From the NCBI GenBank assembly GCA_963576725.1, contig OY755244.1, forward strand, positions 35,690,609 through 35,754,608: a DNA stretch of 64,000 nt. The letters are read 5' to 3'. Below, piece after piece: positions 58,301-64,000 of this stretch. A program made the position numbers and the translations under genes. The first letter of the stretch is position 1, and every line of letters starts with the position of its first letter. Origin of the DNA: Azorinus chamasolen. Its lineage: Eukaryota; Mollusca; Bivalvia; Cardiida; Solecurtidae. The notes beneath the pieces were generated by a model. It had not been told where the DNA came from, searched no databases, and was given only the letters and a program-made list of their open reading frames with translations.

Positions 58301-60250
58301 GTCTGAAAGTTGAACACATTCAAAACGGAACAAAACTCTTAAGTGTAAAGTGGGGTAGATTTGATAAACGCGCTGTCTTGTCATGAAAGCTTTTACCCTC
58401 TCCCTTATTATATCGTATTGACACCTCTGTAAAAGCCACATTTTGAAACCATTGTTATAAAAAGAGCATTTGCTCCCTTATAGAGCATTTACTCCCTTAT
58501 AGTCACAATGTAGGCATTACATTTGGATTCAGCTAATTATCATTCCAACAGTCATTGTAATTACTAGGTAATTGGTTTACATATGTAAGTTGCGCACAAT
58601 CGGCGTGCACGTAGCCACTTAACCATTTACCTATTCTATATATATTCCAAATTTCAATACCTACTGAATATTCATGGTCAAAATAGTTTTAATCAAATAT
58701 TGGAGGTGGAACATTGCAGCCATCTTAGATACTGAGGAAAGTGACCGTCAAGCAAACAGAGTAGACCCTGATCAGACGGCTCCCATAGAAGCCGTCTGAT
58801 CTGGGTCTACTCTGTTTGCAAATGCGTGAAAACACGTTTATATGAGGGAAAGGGCTAAACAATAAATACTTATCTTCATCAAAATGTCGTCTGCTTGATT
58901 TCTCAACAAGTATGCATTGCTCGTACTTAACCATTCCCTTCGTATAAACGCATTTCATGCATTTTCAAACAGAAAACCCAGCTAAGACGGTCCCTATAGG
59001 AGCCGTCTGATCAGGGTCTGTTCTGTTTGCTTAAGGAATTTTATAGGTCTGATTATCCTCAATGGTGAAACTCCCCTTTCCTTGTTCTATTGTACTGATT
59101 CTGCCATTGAATATTAATGAGGTGATAAAATATTGAGTAAATGTTAAACAGGGAAAGGGTTAACCCTTCTCTTGCTGAATTTTAAAGTACATTTCTCCTT
59201 CTTTACCCATGTTCTGTTGTATAATTACATATATTTTCACTGTGTACAAGTATTTCGCTGTGCAATCACTGCTGTGGAGTGCACTGGTGGCACAATCAAC
59301 TTGTAAATAGTGCAGACCCTGATGAGACAGCTCCTGCAGGAGCTGTCTCATCTGGGTCTTCACTAGTTACATGTACGTGTATTGACGTGAATAGCAAGCG
59401 AAGGGTTAAGATAATGTGAGAGTATTACGCAGTTTTGATCCAGTGGACAAACCTTGCCAAGATTTTCACCATTCGTTCATAAGAGTAGAAGAATTGACCT
59501 ACCCGTTTCAGTCTCCGGCTTAGCTACCATTGATGATTTCTGCGCGTGCATCTGTTCTAATATTTGCTCCTTCGTCATGGAGAAATGATCCCTCGAGCTC
59601 TGCAACTTCCCATGCCATCTCTGGCAGGTCTCACACAAGTATATCTCACAGTCGAAACAATACACCGAAGCCAGCGTGCAGTACCCTTCCACGGAACACA
59701 TGTCACAGTCGAGACTCTCACACTGCTCATCAAATGGCTGTCGTTCCCAAGATAACTTACATTCGTCATTTTTCACATCGTCAGCGCCATTTTTATCATC
59801 TTCCTTTTTACTCGCATTTTTACCCATCTCACATTCATTTCTCTTGATCCCTTCACCGGTCAAACCACGCTGTTCAGATACTTTGTGACTTGACCGCGGA
59901 TAAGTGGGTGTTTCATTATATTCCGATTCCGTGATAGTCCTTTCACTGTTGCTTTCTCCTTCGTTGGCAATGAACCTTTCAAACTCATCTCTTTGATGCA
60001 TGGCCCCTCCTTCCTCATTTTCTAGACTGTCCCAGTCTTCGTCAACTTTGCCATCATATTCACGGCTCAGTTGTCCATAGTACGGCGAGTTGTCGAGCTC
60101 AATATCAGTCAAGTATGTTCGGCTTGAGGTTGTTTCCGAGTCTTCCTTGGTGTATGTTGCTTCATCTTCATCACTACTCCTTCCTGAATACAAGTCAGCT
60201 GTGTCCTCTTCCGTATTCATCATTTTGCCATTTACTCCAATAATATGCAT
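48527..60250 (-). CDS. Two-B-box/NHL-type protein (TRIM-like, no RING), complete four-exon gene
   Basis: Exons 60250-59503, 55150-54979, 50652-50537 and 49386-48527 join in frame through GT/AG sites to 632 codons. Residues 1-175 are acidic, low-complexity and likely disordered. B-box 1 is C182-x2-C-x12-C-x2-C-x4-C-x2-C-x3-H213-x8-H222. B-box 2 is C282 to H319 with the same spacing but x5 before the last His. Residues 345-631 resemble an NHL/six-bladed beta-propeller: FTWDSRILVCDRNNERLKIF, YLAISPSGGTVYVTDKAN, RLIISELHTSIVQVFQM. Bivalves carry many such TRIM2/3/56-like genes; ligand and ubiquitin-ligase activity are unknown, and no RING is present. The stretch between B-box 2 and the propeller is only about 50 residues, too short for the usual coiled coil. 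The first Met may be MITE-derived; Met10 or Met11 (60223, 60220) is the likelier start. Confidence 0.87.
49480..49550. repeat. Partial family-E element
   Basis: TAGCTTAATGCAGGATGGAGC … GCATTAAGCAACCACCTGC; shortened relative of 57530-57612. Confidence 0.6.
49687..50219. mobile_element. Compound element D with inner E, copy 2
   Basis: Ends CAGGTGCGGATCCAGG and TTTAAATCCGCGCCTG, with G-rich tracts just inside both. A 5-bp AAGTT duplication flanks it (49682-49686, 50220-50224). The inner TA-flanked element is at 49871-50069. Confidence 0.78.
49871..50069. mobile_element. Pogo/Tigger-like MITE (family E) inside D
   Basis: CAGTAAAACCTCTCTGTAAC to GTTATAGAGAGGTTTTACTG, TA on both sides, palindromic centre TTGCTTTAAGCAGCCACCTGC. 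Confidence 0.8.
50537..50652 (-). CDS. B-box/NHL gene exon 3
   Basis: Acceptor GATTATCCCCTAG, donor GTACGT. Completes B-box 2 (ACTAAHLAVSSHKIIDI), then NEMHKESAKQIVPVYEEESY. Confidence 0.87.
50937..54845. repeat. GTTAAGGTAGTGGGATAAGG minisatellite split by an insertion
   Basis: Degenerate 18-19-bp units at 51090-51232 and 54308-54845. Bases 50937-51062 hold the complementary sense (CCCTTATCCCGCTACC). It lies in intron 2 of the B-box/NHL gene. Each unit contains GGGTTA. Confidence 0.88.
51233..54307. mobile_element. 3.1-kb terminal-inverted-repeat element inside the minisatellite
   Basis: GTCAAGTAAACAG starts it and CTGTTTACTTGAC ends it. Further inside, the arms share TTATCTCCCTTG, TGACGTCACTTGTGA and related motifs in inverted order. 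No transposase frame. It contains decayed family-A/F cores and a truncated family-B copy (51755-51935). The target duplication and superfamily are unresolved. Confidence 0.7.
54979..55150 (-). CDS. B-box/NHL gene exon 2
   Basis: Acceptor CTGGATTTCAG, donor GTAGGT. Encodes KTSKTRNIQKVQLFDPRKHR, then VCGPCMYGGTQEQAYGVCLD and CVEYLC, the first part of B-box 2. Confidence 0.87.
55336..55425. repeat. Palindromic element, family I
   Basis: CAAACCCTATGTTGTGACCA … TGGTCACAACATAGGGTTTG, centre GTCACAAAGTGAC. Confidence 0.82.
55603..56165. mobile_element. Family-F MITE split by a SINE
   Basis: TTAACCCCTGACTCTATA on the left; the right part TCTACGCTTTTGCAAACAGAG … GGAGCAAAGGGTTAA resumes at about 55969. 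Confidence 0.75.
55632..55968 (+). mobile_element. Full-length tRNA-headed SINE
   Basis: Head GCCTCCGTGGCCGAGTGGTT and box B GGGTTCGAATCCC, body GAGGAAGCCTTCCAGCTGGC … TCTTCCTCCACCTG … GTTAAAACGACGTAAAAT, tail ACCAAACCAAAC. This is the common bivalve V-SINE-like family (RUDI-type, tentative). An unusual inverted duplication of CTGTGCACGGAACAAATTGC lies in the middle. Confidence 0.8.
56208..56427. mobile_element. Family-C TTAA MITE, intact
   Basis: TTAACCCATTCCCTCATA to GAGGTAATGGGTTAA, centre TTTGCTCCTATAGGAGCAAA. Confidence 0.87.
56430..56575 (+). mobile_element. 5'-truncated SINE of the 55632 family
   Basis: GACTTGCGGTAGGATTGTGG … CACAGAAACACCTCTGGGGG … TAATTGCATGGACTTCGCG, then GTCGAGGTAAC and a poly(C) run. 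Confidence 0.65.
56683..56772. repeat. Palindromic element, family I
   Basis: CTCCACCAAACCCTATGTTG … ACATAGAGTTTGGTGGAG. Confidence 0.82.
57056..57155. repeat. 100-bp palindrome with (TA)n centre, family K
   Basis: CACAGGGGTCTGGACCGCTTC and its complement surround GTCTATATGTACTATATA…TATAGTACATATAGAC. A half-copy is at 780-822. Confidence 0.85.
57235..57482. mobile_element. Family-A TTAA MITE, intact
   Basis: TTAATCCTTTCCTTCATA to GGGAAAGGGTTAA, core CAGACGGCTCCTACAGGAGC. Confidence 0.87.
57530..57612. repeat. Family-E palindromic core
   Basis: AGGTAGCTTAATGCATG … GCATTAAGCAACCACCT, centre GAGCTTCTATAAGAGC. Confidence 0.7.
57946..58020. repeat. Perfect 36-bp inverted repeat with 3-base loop
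   Basis: CGAGGGCTTGGTGCAAAACT … CTTCAC, loop TTT, then the exact complement ending AAGCCCTCG. No mismatch in 36 pairs and no relation to the other palindromes in the window. Sits in intron 1 of the B-box/NHL gene. Confidence 0.9.
58090..58560. repeat. Family-F and family-C remnants
   Basis: A family-F core at 58130-58190 and family-C fragments at 58390-58510. CACGTAGCTAGCGGTACGCAC at 58264 and GCGTGCACGTAGCCACTT near 58620 are inverted relatives that may bound a further element. Confidence 0.5.
58619..58858. mobile_element. Family-A TTAA MITE
   Basis: TTAACCATTTACCTATTC to GAGGGAAAGGGCTAA, core CAGACGGCTCCCATAGAAGC. Confidence 0.83.
58927..59163. mobile_element. Family-A TTAA MITE
   Basis: TTAACCATTCCCTTCGTA to GGGAAAGGGTTAA. 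Its right TTAA is the left TTAA of the next element. Confidence 0.83.
59160..59408. mobile_element. Family-B TTAA MITE, intact
   Basis: TTAACCCTTCTCTTGC to GCAAGCGAAGGGTTAA, 249 bp, core CTGATGAGACAGCTCCTGCA. Shares a TTAA with the family-A element before it. Confidence 0.88.
59503..60250 (-). CDS. B-box/NHL gene exon 1
   Basis: Encodes the acidic N-tail and B-box 1; donor GTAGGT after GAAACGG. The upstream TTTCTTACATGCATATTATT resembles the right arm of family F, so codons 1-9 probably come from a MITE. MMNTEEDTADLY is the more likely start. Confidence 0.85.
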
Positions 60251-60341
60251 GTAAGAAATGTATGTCTGTAAAATCTGATTTCTGATCTGGGCCTACGCTG
60301 TTTGCCTATGCCCACTTTAAGAGACCCTGGATTTAAATTGT

Positions 60342-60574
60342 TTAACCCTTTCCCTCATATAAACGTGTTTTCACGCATTTGCAAACAGAGAAGACCCAGA
60401 TCAGACGGCTCCTAGAGGAGCCGTCTGATCAGGGTCTGCTCTGTTTGCTAATAAAATTTGATATATCTGTTTCTAAAATGTTCCACCTTCCATATTTCAT
60501 TATGACTATTTTGCCCATGAATATTCAGTAGGTATTGAAATTTGACCAATATACAGAACAGGAAAATTGGTTAA
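60342..60574. mobile_element. Family-A TTAA MITE, intact
   Basis: TTAACCCTTTCCCTCATA to GGAAAATTGGTTAA, core CAGACGGCTCCTAGAGGAGC. About 90 bases upstream of the B-box/NHL start. Confidence 0.85.
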
Positions 60575-60880
60575 AGCATTTGCTCACTTATTACACTGTC
60601 CAAACATGTACAATTTCTACATGCGTATCGTATATCCAAAGTACATAACCAAAAGAATGATTTGTAAATATACTCAGTCGTAAAACTCAAACTGTAATCA
60701 CCAATGTCTGTACACTATCTTGGCATGGTTCCCGGCACGGGGTCGATATCTGTTAATTATTCAAATAATAATCTACGATACTCTATACCAGGCATGTACA
60801 CTTCGTAGGACACGAATTTTTCATATGCATAAAAATTGGCTTCTGCTAAAATTCCGGAAAATTACAATACGAATACACGT
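60575..60880. other. Spacer without recognised features
   Basis: Nothing beyond short incidental frames. Confidence 0.4.
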
Positions 60881-61117
60881 TGAACCCTTTCCCTGTGCTA
60901 TGTTTATTCCAATGTTCGATACCTACTGAATATTCATGGACAAAATAGTTGTAATGAACTATGGATGGTGGAACATTGTAGACATTTTAGAAAGTAAAGA
61001 AACAGATCTATCAAATTCCATTAGCAAACAGAACATACCCTGATCAGACGGCTGCTATCTGGGTCTATCCTGTTTGCAAATGCGTGAAAAATGCGTTTAT
61101 ACGAAGGAAAGGGTTAA
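60881..61117. mobile_element. Family-A MITE, first of an end-to-end chain
   Basis: TTGAACCCTTTCCCTG to GAAGGAAAGGGTTAA; right half of the core partly deleted. Confidence 0.82.
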
Positions 61118-61319
61118 ACCGTATCTCGCTACTCGAGACTCGGCTCTCATCTGCAAACAACTTGGATCTAAATGAGACGCCGAGTAACTCGGCGTCTCAT
61201 TAGGATCCAAGTTGTTTCACATTACTGTCAATAGTTTCTTGATCTTGATCGAATGCAGCAGATCCAAATGTGAGCAGACATTTTTTCTTCACAGCGGAGT
61301 TAAACTTAACCCTTTCTAT
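61114..61319. mobile_element. Family-G-like element, middle of the chain
   Basis: Starts at the shared TTAA. The core is GAGACGCCGAGTAACTCGGC between AACTTGGATC and GATCCAAGTT. Outer arms are diverged from 63112. Confidence 0.65.
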
Positions 61320-61547
61320 GTTGAATATTCATGTAAGAAATAATTACACCATGAATATTTATTAACTTAATTTTTATAATGGCATTTGTAGACAGGGTTG
61401 TTTTGGTATTGGTTGAAACTGCAGCTTCAGGCTCTATTATAATTTCATAAGCAAACAGAGCAGACCCTGATCAGACGGCCCTATAGGAGACGTCTGATCT
61501 GGGGTGTACTCTTGTTTGTAACACGTTTGTATGAGGGAAGGGGTTAA
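61316..61547. mobile_element. Family-F TTAA MITE, last of the chain
   Basis: TTAACCCTTTCTATGTTG to GAGGGAAGGGGTTAA, with GAATATTCATGTAAGAAAT and core CAGACGGCCCTATAGGAGAC. Confidence 0.82.
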
Positions 61548-61791
61548 TTGTTTGTTTACTGTCCTAATCCTGTTTAACAATATGAATTCATTGACATCTG
61601 ATCTGGATCTAGTAACATTGACTGAAACGATCTTTTATTCTTTTTACTTTCGGAAAGGACATTTGCAGGCTTGATAATACGAACTTTAGATTAAGATATT
61701 TAAAAAAATTGTTACGACAGCTAAATTAAGTTTCATTTCAAAACTTGTCTGCGCATGCGTTAAACATATATTTTATGTGTATTTTAAGTTT

Positions 61792-62039
61792 TTAATCCTC
61801 TACCTCGTGCATATTAATGTAAAAGGTAATGACATCATGAATATTAATTAGATTGTTATAATAGCAAATGGACACAGAATTTCTTGGCCATGACAGATAC
61901 TGTAGAATCGTATCTGTAATATCACATCGTAGGCAAACCGAGCAGACCCAGATCAGACGGCTCCTACATGAGCCGTCTGATCTGGGTCTACTCTGTTTGC
62001 TAAGGTGTAGAAAGGCGTATTTATGGAGGAAAGGGTTAA
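61792..62039. mobile_element. Family-F TTAA MITE, intact
   Basis: TTAATCCTCTACCTCGTG to GGAGGAAAGGGTTAA, core CAGACGGCTCCTACATGAGC. Here both arms read GACCCAGATC/GATCTGGGTC, so the A:A mismatch is absent. Confidence 0.83.
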
Positions 62040-62234
62040 GACTAAAGATAATCTTGGTCGTTCAATACACCGGTTGAATATGATTAGTGCAGTATACAAT
62101 TATATTGCCCGAAACTCCTGATTCCAATCTTATGTTCACTGGCCTAAACAATATATCTACTCGTATTGCAAATACATGTAATAATCCCATCAGCGGCATT
62201 GTTTGTATAAAACGCTTCAAAACGTTAGAATCAG

Positions 62235-62468
62235 TTAACCCGTTACCTCATAGGCTGTTTTAGATACAACCTATTTGAATAAATCTACCGAAAAGGAGCA
62301 TTATTTAGAGAAAAGGAAAATTTTAGAATTTTGTACATGTAGTTTGAAACCATTGTGATAAATAGAGCATTTGCTCCTATAGGAGCAAATGCTCTATTTA
62401 TCACAATGGTTTCACAAAGTGACTTTTACAGAGTCGTCAAAAGTCGTCAATATGAGGGAACAGGTTAA
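62235..62468. mobile_element. Family-C TTAA MITE, intact reference copy
   Basis: TTAACCCGTTACCTCATAGG to GAGGGAACAGGTTAA, with a perfect AACCATTGTGATAAATAGAG … TATTTATCACAATGGTTT hairpin around CTCCTATAGGAG. Confidence 0.88.
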
Positions 62469-62543
62469 TCAGGGTCAACACTATTTACTTCTATGTCAGG
62501 CTAATTTAAAAATATCAAAATTATACCAAATTGACTCATAAAC

Positions 62544-62779
62544 CCTTTCCTTCATATAACCTTTGCGAACAGAGTAGACCCAGATCAGGCGGCTCCTACA
62601 GGAGCCGTCTGGTCAGGATCTGCTCTGTTTGCTAATCAAATTTGATAAATCTGTTTCTTTAGTTTCTAAAATGGCTACAATTTTCCACCATCCATAGTTC
62701 ATTATAACTTATTTATCCTTGAATATTCAGTAGGTATTGAAATTTGAAATAAACATAGAACAGGCCATAGGGAAAGTTA
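62544..62779. mobile_element. Family-A MITE
   Basis: TAAACCCTTTCCTTCATA to ATAGGGAAAGTTAA; core CAGGCGGCTCCTACAGGAGC. Confidence 0.78.
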
Positions 62780-63111
62780 AGCTTTACAAACCCAAGGAGA
62801 GGGAAGATTGGAGATTGAATACTAATGGTTGACCTAGTCGAGCGATATGAAGATGTGCTGACCCTCTGATTTGATTATCTGTGTCAATGGGCGTTGAACA
62901 TTATATATAGAGAGTGCCTGGTCTGGTTCGTGAAAGATTGAGATACAATTCAGATGTCCTGAAATTGATAATGTCAAAATTGGGACCATTTTGATTTCAA
63001 CAGGAGTTTTAGGATCCGTCCGATCAGTGTCTGTCCTGTTTGCTTATAATGTACTATAGATATAACTACAGTTCGTGTGCCATGATAAATATATAACCTA
63101 ATTAACCCTTT

Positions 63112-63305
63112 CGCTGCCAATGCCGGACATGTGAGCACCTATGCAAACAGTTTGGATCCAGATGAGACGCCGAGTAACTCAGGATCCAAACTGTTTGTTA
63201 CTGTTACTATATTTTTGAAACAAAAATGAAAAAAATCATAAAAATGAAAATTTGTAGCAGACGACAAAGTTAGCAGACGACATAGTTTGGCAGCGAAAGG
63301 GTTAA
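63112..63305. mobile_element. Family-G TTAA MITE, intact reference copy
   Basis: TTAACCCTTTCGCTGCC to GGCAGCGAAAGGGTTAA, 194 bp, core CAAACAGTTTGGATCCAGAT … GGATCCAAACTGTTTG. AGCAGACGACA is doubled near the right end. Confidence 0.87.
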
Positions 63306-63339
63306 ACATTCATGATGTTTCACACGTGGACATTCATGT

Positions 63340-63500
63340 AATGAAGGGTTCATAGTGTTGTGATCCCCGATATACAACAAAGGGATTTCAATTGACGAAA
63401 AAGATACATTTACTGTTACGATTCCCGATATATAACAACGAAATTTCAACTGACAAAAACATTAATTGTCTTGTGGTCCCCGATATACGGTATATCAACG
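63340..63500. repeat. Short tandem of ATTCCCGATATA(C/T)AACAA units
   Basis: Three imperfect units of about 65 bp: TGATCCCCGATATACAAC, CGATTCCCGATATATAAC, TGGTCCCCGATATACGG, each followed by TTTCAA(C/T)TGAC- or TTTCAACGAACG-type sequence. A fourth weak unit lies near 63725. Confidence 0.75.
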
Positions 63501-63524
63501 CAATTTCAACGAACGAAAACATAG

Positions 63525-63717
63525 TTAACCCATTCCCTCATATTGACGACTTTTGACGACTTTGTAAAAATAACTTTGTCTCCATAGGAGCAAATGCTCT
63601 ATTTATCACAATGGTTTCAAAACTACAAAATTATATAAAAATCCTTTTTTCTAGTTAAAGATCCTTTTCGTTTCAAAGAGGTTGGGTCTGAAAATAGCCT
63701 ATGAGGGAATGGGTAAA
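63525..63717. mobile_element. Family-C MITE, left half of core shortened
   Basis: TTAACCCATTCCCTCATA to GAGGGAATGGGTAAA. Confidence 0.8.
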
Positions 63718-63856
63718 TAGTATCTTGATTCTCGATAAATAAGGAGATTTCAACTGACAAAACATCAGAAATAGTGTGGTAACATTTATTTTCATAACAA
63801 CAAAATATGCCCTTCCGCTAACCATCAGTCGGCAACTTTTCCTTGTTACAAATGAC

Positions 63857-64000
63857 TCAACCCTTTCCCTGTTCTGTATTTATTCCGATTTTTTTCTCTC
63901 CACATTTCAATACCTACTGAATATTCATGAACAAACTAGTTATAATGGAAGGTGGAACACTGTAGCCATTTTAAAAAACTAAACGCCAAAGCTAACAAAT
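63857..64000. mobile_element. Family-A MITE running off the window
   Basis: CAACCCTTTCCCTGTTCTG … ACCTACTGAATATTCATG … GGTGGAACACTGTAGCCATT; cut by the window edge. Confidence 0.75.

Noticed and set aside
15172..63717. CRISPR-like array or regulatory hairpin set
   Set aside because: Repeats are TTAA-bounded transposons of 190-260 bp at irregular spacing. There are no spacers and the host is a eukaryote.

Overview
This window is animal nuclear DNA, most likely from a bivalve mollusc. The main reasons are several dispersed repeats typical of bivalves (the GCTCACC…GTGAGC repeat, the TATACCCCC…AGTTCTAGTT repeat, the …CTTGTTT-ended repeats, tRNA-headed SINEs), spliced genes with GT/AG introns, and AT-rich intergenic DNA packed with small transposons. 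The species cannot be told from the sequence. No bacterial genes, rRNA, CRISPR or long uninterrupted genes are present. Most short ORFs lie in repeats and are not genes.

Three coding loci can be supported by exon joining. (1) A complete plus-strand CENP-P gene (inner-kinetochore CCAN subunit): nine exons between 20653 and 42843, all splice phases compatible, 318 codons, or 279 aa if translation starts in exon 2. (2) A complete minus-strand gene, 60250 to 48527: four phase-compatible exons encoding an acidic N-tail, two B-box zinc fingers and an NHL-like beta-propeller (TRIM-like, no RING, almost no coiled coil). (3) A plus-strand terminal exon, 9204-10303, of a probable death-fold (CARD-like) protein whose stop codon lies in the TTAA of a transposon. 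A fourth locus at 7637-6592 (minus) is a decayed two-exon gene whose first exon also survives at 2558-2583 in the other arm of a large inverted repeat. Two further coding traces are dead LINE reverse transcriptases, and a third is a LINE C-terminal fragment.

Layout. 1-8000: SINEs, microsatellite, and a roughly 5.2-kb inverted-repeat structure enclosing a 165-bp tandem-array repeat and a dead LINE. 8000-12700: Tigger-like and TTAA elements, the CARD-like exon, simple repeats. 12889-15099: a 12-copy array with a 480-bp higher-order period. 15172-17832: a MITE split by a RT-RNaseH LINE. 18-20.6 kb: MITEs. 20.6-42.9 kb: CENPP, its introns filled with hAT, Harbinger-like, pogo-like and TTAA elements. 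43-48 kb: MITE-rich spacer. 48.5-60.3 kb: the B-box/NHL gene, with a nested triple insertion and a minisatellite split by a 3.1-kb element in its introns. 60.3-64 kb: end-to-end MITEs.

The dominant feature is a set of TTAA-bounded MITEs with CCCTTT/CCCATT ends, best read as piggyBac-type. I label the families A, B, C, F, G and H. Several share a palindromic core (GACCCAGAT…GGCTCCTATAGGAGCC…ATCAGGGTC) despite different outer arms, and the same two arm mismatches recur in copy after copy.
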